From: JAYTXL01 sp043742955
Lineage (GTDB): Bacteria; Verrucomicrobiota; Verrucomicrobiia; Limisphaerales; JAYTXL01
DNA length: 15,939 nt
Assembly: GCA_043742955.1 (NCBI GenBank)
Contig: JAYTXL010000023.1
Span: 1-15,939, forward strand
Direction: 5' to 3'
Shown here one piece after another: positions 7,173 to 13,754 of the stretch (position 1 is its first letter; the number at the start of each line of letters is the position of its first letter). The notes beneath the pieces are model-generated. The model was not told the origin of the DNA, did not search any database, and worked only from the letters and a program-made list of their open reading frames with translations. The translations under genes were made by a program, and so were the position numbers.

Positions 7173-8654
7173 ATGAATCTGGAAAATCATTTTCGCCGCG
7201 AGCTCGGCCTCACGATGACCCGCCGGCATTTCTTCAACCGCAGCGCCACCGGCATCGGCGCCGCAGCCTTGTCGTCGTTGTTGAATCAGGATTTGTTGGC
7301 CGCCAGTTCCAAGAAAGCAGCGGCCGGGGCGGTGGATCCGCTGGCCACGCACGGGGCGATGAAGGCGCTGAGTTTTGCGCCTAAGGCCAAGCGGGTGATC
7401 TATATTTTCATGTCCGGCGCGCCGTCGCACCTCGACCTCTATGATTACAAGCCGAAGCTCGTGGAGTTAACCGGCACCGAGCTGCCCGCCTCCGTGCGCG
7501 GCACCCAGCGGATCACCGGCATGACCAGCGGCCAGAAACAGCTCCTCTGCGTGGGCACGCCGTTCAAGTTTGCGAAGCATGGCAAGTGCGGCACCGAGCT
7601 TTCCGAAATTCTGCCGCACACCGCCAAGATTGTGGACGACATCGCGCTCATCCGCTCGATGCACACCGACCCGATCAACCACGATCCGGCGGTGACGTTT
7701 TTGACGACCGGCCACCAGCAGCCGGGCCGGCCCACCATGGGCGCGTGGATCTCCTACGGGCTGGGCAGCGAGAACAAGAATCTACCGGCGTTCGTGGTGT
7801 TGTTGTCGGGCGGCGGGGGCCAGCCATTGATCGCCCGCTATTGGGGTAACGGATTCCTGCCGAGCAACCATCAAGGCGTCCAGTTCCGCAGCTCCGGCGA
7901 TCCCGTCCTGTTTCTTTCCAATCCGAAGGGCCTGGACAGCGCCGACCGCCGGCGGTTGCTGGATGGCGTGAACCAGCTCAACCAGGTGCAGCTCGAGGCC
8001 ATTGGTGATCCGGAAATTGCCACGCGCATCGAGGCCTACGAACTCGCGTTCCGCATGCAAACGAGCGTGCCGGAATTAACCGATCTTGCGAAGGAACCAA
8101 AATCCGTGCTGGAACAATACGGCGCGGAGCCGGGCAAGGCTTCGTTTGCGAACAACTGTCTGCTGGCGCGCCGGCTGGTGGAGCGGGGCACGCGTTTTGT
8201 GCAATTGTGGCATCGCGATTGGGATCACCACGGCGGCCTGCCCGATGGCATTCGCACGCAGGCGAAATTGACCGACCAAGCCTGCGCGGCGCTGGTGACC
8301 GACCTCAAGCAGCGCGGCCTGCTGGACGAAACGCTGGTGATCTGGGGCGGTGAATTTGGACGGACGGCCTACAGCCAGGGGGACATTTCAAAAACCAGTT
8401 TCGGCCGGGACCATCATCCGCGTTGTTACAGCATCTGGATGGCCGGGGGCGGCATCAAGGGCGGCGTCTGTCTCGGCCAGACCGACGATTTCGGCTACAA
8501 CATCGCCGCTGATCCCGTGCATGCGCATGATTTTCAAGCGACGGCGCTCCATTGCCTCGGGATTGATCATGAAAAGCTCACCTACCGGTTTCAAGGACGC
8601 GATTTCCGGCTGACGGATATTCACGGCCAGGTCGTAAAACAACTCCTCGCGTGA
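7173..8654 (+). CDS. DUF1501 (sulfatase-like fold) Tat-exported protein
   Basis: A 493-residue DUF1501 protein, a family within the alkaline phosphatase/sulfatase superfamily whose activity is not established. Residues 16-40 form a twin-arginine signal (TRRHFFNRSATGIGAAAL), so export is folded via Tat. Family landmarks in order: MSGAPSHLDLYDYKP, SMHTDPINHDPA, LWHRDWDHHGG, WGGEFGRT at 391-398, GRDHHP at 411-416, MAGGGIKGG, and a C-terminal block around ALHCLGIDHEKL. Length is normal for the family. It is directly downstream of the cytochrome/LamG/DUF1553 gene with coupled signals, the pairing usual for these families, so the two products probably act together outside the cytoplasm. A hairpin at 8660-8675 closes the operon. 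Confidence 0.93.
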   Translation: MNLENHFRRELGLTMTRRHFFNRSATGIGAAALSSLLNQDLLAASSKKAAAGAVDPLATHGAMKALSFAPKAKRVIYIFMSGAPSHLDLYDYKPKLVELTGTELPASVRGTQRITGMTSGQKQLLCVGTPFKFAKHGKCGTELSEILPHTAKIVDDIALIRSMHTDPINHDPAVTFLTTGHQQPGRPTMGAWISYGLGSENKNLPAFVVLLSGGGGQPLIARYWGNGFLPSNHQGVQFRSSGDPVLFLSNPKGLDSADRRRLLDGVNQLNQVQLEAIGDPEIATRIEAYELAFRMQTSVPELTDLAKEPKSVLEQYGAEPGKASFANNCLLARRLVERGTRFVQLWHRDWDHHGGLPDGIRTQAKLTDQACAALVTDLKQRGLLDETLVIWGGEFGRTAYSQGDISKTSFGRDHHPRCYSIWMAGGGIKGGVCLGQTDDFGYNIAADPVHAHDFQATALHCLGIDHEKLTYRFQGRDFRLTDIHGQVVKQLLA

Positions 8655-8659
8655 AGAGT

Positions 8660-8675
8660 GCGCCGGGCAGGGCGC
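8660..8675. terminator. Weak hairpin between converging DUF1501 and dnaJ-like genes
   Basis: GCGCC and GGCGC pair around a 6-nt loop in the 35-bp gap between two converging genes. No U-tract follows on either strand, so a terminator function is inferred mainly from position. Confidence 0.3.
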
Positions 8676-8689
8676 GGTAAAAACCAGAC

Positions 8690-9688
8690 TTAAGTCGACG
8701 AGGGCGCGCGCGGATTGAAGCTGGCGGTGTCACGCAATTTCTCCCATAGCCCGCGTTCCTCGGGGGTTAGTTTCGTTGGCAATTGCACATGGACAAGCGC
8801 ATGAAAATCGCCGCGCCCGCCGTTCTTGCCCTTGGGAAGACCGCGCCCCCGCACGCGCAATTGCTGGCCATGTTCGGTTCCGGGGGGAATCCGCAATCGG
8901 ACGGATCCATCCAGCGTGGGCACCGCGATTTCGGCGCCGAGCACCGCCTCCCAGGGAGCCACCTCGAGCTCGTGATAGAGGTCGGCTTCACGCGCATGAA
9001 AATTGGGATGGGCGGCATGCCGCACGCGCAGATATAGATCGCCTGCGGGTGCGTCCCCATGCCCGGGTTCGCCGTGGCCCGCCACCCGGATGCGCTGACC
9101 ATCGGCGGCCCCGGGGGGAATGCGGACCTGGAAGGTGTGTTTTTCCTCTTCGCCAGTTTGCGGATTCACGGTTTTCAGCGAGATCCGGCGCACCATGCCG
9201 GTCAGCGCCTCTTCCAAGGTGACCAGAATGTCGCCCTCGATGTCACCCCCGCGACGGGCCGATCGTTCCTGGGCGGCCCGGGATCGGCCCAAGTCCGGCT
9301 CCTCGGGTGGAAATCCCTGGCGGCTGCCGCCACTAAAAAACTGTTCAAAAAAATCGCTGAAGCCTGTGCCGCCGAAATGAAATTCCTGTCCGGAACCGCC
9401 CGGCGTTCCGCGCGCGCGCCCGCTCGTCCGGCCAGGCGGCGCCTGGAACCGACCTTCATCCCGCCAGTTTGCGCCGAGCTGATCGTATTTCTTGCGCTTG
9501 GCGGGGTCGCTCAACACTTCATTGGCTTCATTGATTGCCTTGAACTTTTCCTCAGCCACCTTCTTGTCCTTCGCGACGTCGGGATGGTATTGGCGGGCCA
9601 GTTTGCGGAAGGCTTTCTTGAGGTCCGCCTCGCTGACATCGCGGGCGACTCCGAGCGTGGCGTAGTAGTCTTTAAATTCAACAGGCAT
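8690..9688 (-). CDS. CbpA-type DnaJ (Hsp40) co-chaperone
   Basis: A 332-residue J-domain protein that would stimulate DnaK ATPase and deliver unfolded clients. The J domain covers about residues 6-72, with the essential HPD at 35-37 and the KFKAINEANEVLSDPAKR helix IV region. A Gly/Phe/Arg-rich linker follows (about 80-145, with FFEQFFSGG), then two beta-rich client-binding domains to the C-terminus (RIPPGAADGQRIRV and RIPPGTEHGQQLRVRG repeats). The CxxCxGxG zinc-finger repeats of canonical DnaJ are absent, so it is class II, like CbpA. ATG 9688 is chosen because it places the J domain at the N-terminus; an in-frame GTG at 9742 would add 18 unconserved residues. No dnaK or grpE is adjacent and no CIRCE element is seen upstream, so heat-shock control is not apparent. 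Confidence 0.92.
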   Translation of the reverse strand: MPVEFKDYYATLGVARDVSEADLKKAFRKLARQYHPDVAKDKKVAEEKFKAINEANEVLSDPAKRKKYDQLGANWRDEGRFQAPPGRTSGRARGTPGGSGQEFHFGGTGFSDFFEQFFSGGSRQGFPPEEPDLGRSRAAQERSARRGGDIEGDILVTLEEALTGMVRRISLKTVNPQTGEEEKHTFQVRIPPGAADGQRIRVAGHGEPGHGDAPAGDLYLRVRHAAHPNFHAREADLYHELEVAPWEAVLGAEIAVPTLDGSVRLRIPPGTEHGQQLRVRGRGLPKGKNGGRGDFHALVHVQLPTKLTPEERGLWEKLRDTASFNPRAPSST

Positions 9689-9755
9689 GGTAGACGGGTG
9701 GCAAGAACGCAGCCGGGGAGCCATTTCGGTGGTCGTGCCCAAATTGAGATGTTAA

Positions 9756-9769
9756 AGATGCTGGCATCT
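9756..9769. repeat. Short inverted repeat upstream of the dnaJ-like gene
   Basis: AGATGC-TG-GCATCT is a near-perfect 14-bp palindrome about 70 bp before the dnaJ-like start. It could be an operator half-site pair or chance; nothing else in 9689-9876 is recognisable. Confidence 0.2.
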
Positions 9770-9876
9770 GGCGGAAAATCTACCTCAAGAGTTGGGCGAA
9801 GGCCAGCGCGGGATCGGCTGGCGGTTTCCAGGATGGTGTATTCGAAAATCAATTCGCTTTTGCTTTGGCTGCGGCT

Positions 9877-10312
9877 GTCGAAAGGAATCGGCAACCCCAC
9901 GTTCAGGCAAAAACACCCCGTGGTTTCCGCTAATGTTACCAGTCGTCGAAACAGAAACGCCTCACCTGGCGCTCCGTGCCCGATCTGGTCCTTCCGCAGC
10001 CGGTTTCCGGGCGACGTGCATGAACAGGCCGGGCAGCGGCATATCCACTCCATCGCGAATGAGCCGGCGGACACTGGCCGCATAATCCCGCTTCCATTCC
10101 GGATCGACCGGCAGCGGGACCTCCACCGGCCATCCGGGCAGCAGGATGGTTTAGCCCAGCGATTCATAGCCCCCCGCAGCCTTTGTCACACATCCGGGAG
10201 AACATGGGGACATTCAGATCCGCATAGTCGTACACCCGCACTTCGCGTTTTCCGTCGTGCAGGCGATGCAGGCGAGATAAGTGCTGACATGGTGACCACA
10301 CCGGCAACAAAA
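9877..10312 (-). pseudogene. C-terminal remnant of a TOTE-type helicase protein, with frameshifts and nonsense
   Basis: Reading leftward, three frames must be joined to recover one protein tail. Frame 1 (about 10288-10175) gives SRLHRLHDGKREVRVYDYAD then LNVPMFSRM, matching the arginine-finger motif VI and following strand of an SF2 helicase. Frame 2 (about 10185-9965) gives GGYESLG-stop-TILLPGW, then DPEWKRDYAASVRRLIRDG and ARSA. Frame 3 (9966-9877) gives GEAFLFRRLVTLAETTG then LPIPFD, which I recall as the start of a DUF559-like nuclease tail. The breaks look like single events: an extra G in a six-G run (complement of 10170-10175), a Tyr-to-TAA change (complement of 10151-10153), and an extra base near 9961-9967. 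The family assignment is from memory of TOTE conflict-system proteins and needs a search; that this is a broken gene is clear from the sequence. Confidence 0.72.
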
Positions 10313-10565
10313 CCGCCACGGCTTTGACCCGTTGAGCCGGACGAGCCAGCGTCGAAGTGCAGGGTTGAACGAGCTGTGTGAAGGGTTGAGCTGTTGGCGG
10401 TCATGCCGATGATGCGGCTGTCAATCCCCCGGAATCCCATGCACATCATTCTCGACAAAAGGAATGGAATTCTTCCGCTTGATAACCACCGCCTTACAGG
10501 AATTTAAATCAAACGAAGGATAGAAGAATATCGTTGGACGTCCAGGCGCCACCATTGTACCCACT
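10313..10565. other. AT-richer replacement DNA, left part, no confident gene
   Basis: This stretch sits between the helicase tail remnant and the lipoprotein gene. It contains two imperfect direct copies of AGGGTTGA(A/G) followed by GAGCTG near 10360-10393. A minus-strand frame ends with KRKNSIPFVENDVHGIPGD (stop near 10424), which reads like a real protein tail, but I cannot name it. TTGATA at 10479-10484 and TTAAAT at 10504-10509 are a poor promoter match (19-bp spacing) for the lipoprotein gene. Confidence 0.4.
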
Positions 10566-11005
10566 ATGAAAACCAACTCCAGGATCCCGGCCTTCATTCT
10601 TACATCAGTTTCTGCACTTCTGCTTTCCGCTTGCGGGACCACTCCGGTTCCAACCTCACAAACTACTCATGTCTCAGAAGTTCACATTGTCGCGTCACGG
10701 GATTTTTTTGGAGAGAGGATGGTATCCCCGTAACCGTAAAACGGGACTCTGGGTTTAAGGGCGGAGGAGGACGCATTACTTTCCTTCTTAACGGAATGCC
10801 GATCGCAAAGTTGCAAACAGCGGAACGTCTTGATCTCCGTTTGGCACCTGGAGACTACATTTTTGGAGCTGTCTTTAGCACCAACCCGTTCAACTCCGCG
10901 CCAGCGGAGCGCGCTGTCCAGATCAAGCAAGGTGGAATCACGACATATCGCATCTACCTTCCACCTGGCGACGGAACAGTCCAGATTGACGGAACCAGCC
11001 TATAA
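10566..11005 (+). CDS. Small lipoprotein split into two frames at a T7 slippery site
   Basis: From ATG 10566 the product starts with a lipoprotein signal peptide and lipobox LSAC (Cys23), then runs 55 residues to a TAA at 10731-10733. The rest of the protein is in the -1 frame and open to 11005. It contains VTVKRDSGFKGGGG, LLNGMPIAKL and LRLAPGDYIFGA, a beta-rich pattern resembling small DUF2846-like lipoproteins. The upstream frame crosses ga(T TTT TTT)gga at 10703-10709, an ideal X XXY YYZ heptamer; a -1 slip there joins the halves into a 146-residue lipoprotein. A plain mutation (one-base insertion, or loss of two bases in the adjacent GAGAGAGG) explains the data equally well. It lies inside the remnant of the TOTE-type gene, on the opposite strand, in AT-richer DNA. 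Function unknown; probably an outer-membrane or periplasmic anchored protein. Confidence 0.6.
10703..10709 (+). other. Candidate -1 ribosomal frameshift heptamer (T TTT TTT)
   Basis: Seven Ts in the correct phase for tandem slippage, 21 nt before the zero-frame stop at 10731. Downstream, GGAT/ATCC (10717-10727) and CCGT/ACGG (10728-10744) can form adjacent small hairpins, enclosed by AGAG (10712-10715) and CTCT (10747-10750). The stems are short, so structural support is weak; phase and frame direction are exact. Confidence 0.35.
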
Positions 11006-11025
11006 AGCAAATGAACTAAGTCTCG

Positions 11026-11391
11026 CTTTGACCGCGGCTTTTCACAGACCCCGCGAATCCATTCATTGGCGCACGCGGGGACATAACCGGCCTTTCCGGT
11101 CTTCCGATTTTTGAAATGGCGCGGATAAACGTGCTCCCGGCCCCGGAACAAGGATCGAAACAATGCTATCTTGGCGGCGGGTGGAGATAGGTTGGTGATG
11201 TTTCGGTGCGCGCGTTCTGGCGGGTTCGCCTCCGGCACCGTCGAGGCTTTCTCATTTAACGGCCCGGGCGCAGAAATTCTGAGGTCCATGAATTCTTTCG
11301 CTGGTATTACCTCGTTGATCGTCGGGCAAATGGTGCACTGCGAAATTGCATGATCGCATCCACGCCCCGCACCTTGACATACGGAACTCAT
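11026..11391 (-). pseudogene. N-terminal remnant of a TOTE-type conflict protein (primase start)
   Basis: From ATG 11391 on the minus strand, residues 69-122 read SPPAAKIALFRSLFRGREHV, YPRHFKNRKTGKAGY, PACANEWIRGVCEKPR. I recognise this as the opening of the archaeo-eukaryotic primase domain in TOTE conflict-system proteins, where FRSLFRGREDVY, a KTG..GY stretch and a NEW.RG.CEKP segment occur in that order. Residues 1-68 are not recognised. Homology stops after about residue 122 (near 11026), where the cysteine-bearing continuation expected in the family is replaced by unrelated sequence that runs to a stop at 10954. The helicase-like tail of the same kind of protein resumes about 700 bp further on in the same direction. 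Full-length relatives are far longer than what is left, so most of the gene has been deleted. Identity is from memory of the family. Confidence 0.72.
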
Positions 11392-11456
11392 TGTGGTGAC
11401 TTCAGTTTCGGTGTAGGGTTGGGAAATTGACCGGTTATGGGACCAACCGCACAGAA

Positions 11457-11696
11457 ATGATTAGGCGCTCCTGGCGTACGACTAAACCCGTGCTTGGGAT
11501 GGTCGGAATCCTATTGGTGATGCACCTGGCGGTTGTCGTAATTGTCTATTTCCGGCAACGATCGCTGCTCTTTTTCCCGACGCACGCGGCACGCTCCACT
11601 GGGCTGACGGCGTGGGTGGACGGTAATCGCATCCAGGGCTTTGGCGAGACAGATATCCAGGGTCCAGTTCACGGCAATTGCTGGCGGGCACAATGA
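11457..11696 (+). pseudogene. N-terminal fragment of a membrane-anchored alpha/beta hydrolase
   Basis: From ATG 11457 the frame encodes a short basic leader, a transmembrane helix (about residues 8-28, GMVGILLVMHLAVVVIVYF) and RQRSLLFFPTHAARSTGLT, the entry sequence of alpha/beta hydrolases that have one N-terminal anchor. The match stops near GNRIQGFGE (about 11650), before the nucleophile and oxyanion regions, and the frame ends at 11696 after 79 codons. It then overlaps, out of frame, the truncated SGNH hydrolase. An upstream in-frame TTG at 11427 would add ten residues without support. The fragment cannot be an active hydrolase. It looks like the 5' end of one gene joined by deletion to the 3' part of another. 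Confidence 0.6.
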
Positions 11697-12741
11697 CTGG
11701 TCGGACGGTCTGAAGAAACTCGATCCGAAGGCGCAAATCACCATGATCAACGCCGGGATAAGCGGCCATTCCACGGTCGATGCTCGCGCGCGTTTGCAGA
11801 AAGCTGTGCTCGCGCACCAACCCACCCTGGTCACGGTCATGTTCGGACTCAACGACATGATCCGCGTGCCGATCGTCGATTTTCAAGCCAACCTGACTTC
11901 CATCATCCAGCAATGCCGGGACATCGGGGCCGAGGTCCTGCTCTGCACCCCGAACGGAGTCATGGAAACTTCCGCCCGGCCCATCACTCGACTTAGAGAA
12001 TGCATCGCCGCGATGAAGGCCGTTGGTGAACAGACCCAGACTCCGGTTTGTGATATCCACGCCGCCTATGAAGCCGTGCGGGCTGAAGATCCGCTGGCCT
12101 TCCGACTGTTTTGCAGCGACGAGATTCATCCGAACATGGACGGCCACAAGTTGAATGCGGAGACCATTTGCAAATCGATCACGGGCAAAGCGGTCTCGCT
12201 GAAATCGATGGCGCCACTGGCGCCGGGCATTCCGAAAACCATCGCGCTGCTGGAATCCAGGCAGCCGGTCCGGGTCACTGCCATGTCTCCGTTCGACCAG
12301 TGGATCGGTCCGGCAATCAAGAGGGTTTATCCCACTGCGCAGGTGACCGTTACGGGCTGGCCGACGGCGGGCCAGTCTCTAAGTCAACTGCATGCCGCGG
12401 CGAAAAAGATCCGGACGATGCCGGCCGATCTCGTGTTGATCGCTGTGCCGCTGGCGGTGACGCCGCCACTCTCCCAACCGGATGAGGACTCGATCATGGA
12501 CCATAGCTGGATACTCAATTATTCGCTCAGTTTCGGAGTGCAGAAATGGGACGTGGTTGGCATCGCCCCGTCGGGGCTGCACTGGCCGCTTTCGGCCGCG
12601 GATCAAGACCGGGAGAATTTCTCACGGCGAATGATCTTCGCCCAAGATTTGGGTTTGATCACCCGCCCGAAAGGCAGCGTCGGCGATCCGCAGACGATCC
12701 TCTCCCAGTGGCTGAAGCAACAGGCAGCGAGCCCGAAATAG
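11641..12741 (+). pseudogene. SGNH/GDSL hydrolase lacking its catalytic serine block, plus degenerate C-terminal domain
   Basis: The frame opens at TTG 11641 and runs 366 codons, but recognisable sequence begins only near 11686. An SGNH hydrolase domain occupies roughly the first 180 residues: block II NAGISG, block III FGLND (Asn codon 11851-11853), and block V SDEIHP with the Asp/His pair (12118-12129). Block I, GDS with the nucleophilic serine, is missing because the 5' part has been replaced by the alpha/beta hydrolase fragment in another frame. A second region (about 195-366) contains PVRVTAMSPFDQW, TGWPTAGQSL and PADLVLIAVP, which I read as a degenerate second SGNH-like domain that also lacks GDS and GxND. 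The remaining frame has no internal stop over 1 kb, so the truncation is recent or the product is still made as a non-catalytic protein. Confidence 0.65.
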
Positions 12742-12763
12742 AATCATGAGGGGGTTTCAAACC

Positions 12764-12791
12764 ACGAATGGACACGAATGGACACGAATCC
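12764..12791. repeat. 10-bp tandem repeat (ACGAATGGAC)
   Basis: Two full copies and one partial copy of ACGAATGGAC lie in the 110-bp gap between converging genes, preceded by a small hairpin GGTTT-C-AAACC (12753-12763). From memory, this kind of unit recurs between genes in Verrucomicrobia and Planctomycetes. Confidence 0.7.
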
Positions 12792-12851
12792 AAGCTGGAT
12801 GATTTCGCGCCAGCGCGGAAGAAGCAAAGCCGTTTGCGATCCGGGTCCAGG

Positions 12852-13646
12852 TTACAGCAGCGGCATTTGACCGGGATCGCGTTGCCGCACTTTTTGCTGC
12901 TTGGCGAATTCTTGAATTGTTTCCCAGTCAGCCTGCATCGCCACCCGGTCGAAGGCTGAAAGCTGGTTGGGCAGGGCGGTTCTCAACCAAAGGACGAAGG
13001 CTTCCGGTTCGAACGACAATGAATTTTCCAGCGCGGCTTGCACGCCCGCAAACCGGGTCCCGCAATCAAGCCTCACGACGTCGCCCAATTCGCCTCCCGC
13101 CCAACCGCGCGGCAACCCGGCGAAACCGGTTTCAGGATTAAATGACAACCACAACAAGCGCACCAATGAGCCTCGCAAACGCGGAGCCCAGGCCCCCAAC
13201 GGCCCTATCCGCCGCCATTGCGCGAGCGGTGTTTCCTGAATCACCAACTCGACACACTGCCCATCAAACCGCCAGGCCAAAAACCGCGGTTTCCCCGGCC
13301 ACACCCCGGCCCGGTTGAAGCGGGGTTTCAATTCGCGGATCAATTTCGCCTCCTGTTTGAGCGCCGTGGATTCATTGGGGCACAGTTCAAAATCGATGCG
13401 CACCACGGCGCGCAACATCACCAAATGCCGACGGGGCATTTTCTCCGGATTGGCGATCCGATAACTGCGCAGCCGCTGGCGGAGGTTCTTGGCTTTGCCG
13501 ACGTAGACAATATTGTTCTGGGCATCGCGCATTTTATAGACGCCGGCCCGGGTGGGAATTTTCCGGAAAAAATTTTTCCCCAGCCGCTCCACCAGCGGTT
13601 TCGGATCGGGAAATAGCAGGGCCTGCGACACGCTTTTTTGTAGCAA
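12852..13646 (-). CDS. GIY-YIG nuclease-domain protein (UvrC-like N-terminus)
   Basis: A 264-residue protein with an N-terminal GIY-YIG nuclease domain like that of UvrC and Cho. Residues 35-37 are GVY and 48-50 are YVG, followed by GKAKNLRQRLRSY with the conserved Arg58. The metal-binding glutamate is Glu99 in QEAKLIRELKPRFN, the pattern found in UvrC. It therefore probably cuts DNA in a single-strand-specific way, though its target is unknown. Residues from about 115 onward form a Trp/Leu-rich region I cannot assign; there is no UvrC UVR, RNase H-like or helix-hairpin-helix domain, so it is not uvrC. The start is uncertain: TTG 13646 follows a GAGAAGAG purine run, and GTG 13631 is an alternative. 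It is a lone gene, converging on the broken SGNH gene. Confidence 0.8.
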   Translation of the reverse strand: MLQKSVSQALLFPDPKPLVERLGKNFFRKIPTRAGVYKMRDAQNNIVYVGKAKNLRQRLRSYRIANPEKMPRRHLVMLRAVVRIDFELCPNESTALKQEAKLIRELKPRFNRAGVWPGKPRFLAWRFDGQCVELVIQETPLAQWRRIGPLGAWAPRLRGSLVRLLWLSFNPETGFAGLPRGWAGGELGDVVRLDCGTRFAGVQAALENSLSFEPEAFVLWLRTALPNQLSAFDRVAMQADWETIQEFAKQQKVRQRDPGQMPLL

Positions 13647-13754
13647 GCCGCTCTTCTCAAGGCAAGATCGCCAACGAACAAATCCCTCCTGATTTTTTAA
13701 AATTGTGAAATGCCGATGGCCATGAGCTCCGGTGCCAGCTAGCCTGTAAACCTC

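Noticed and set aside
9689..9760. Possible CIRCE heat-shock operator before the dnaJ-like gene
   Set aside because: No TTAGCACTC/GAGTGCTAA pair or close variant was found.
9059..10327. Forward open frame of 422 codons opposite the dnaJ-like gene
   Set aside because: It is the antisense shadow of a clearly identified J-domain protein and then of the helicase remnant; no motif is visible in its product.
12764..12791. CRISPR-like array
   Set aside because: The repeat unit is only 10 bp, directly adjoining and without spacers; no cas gene is present.
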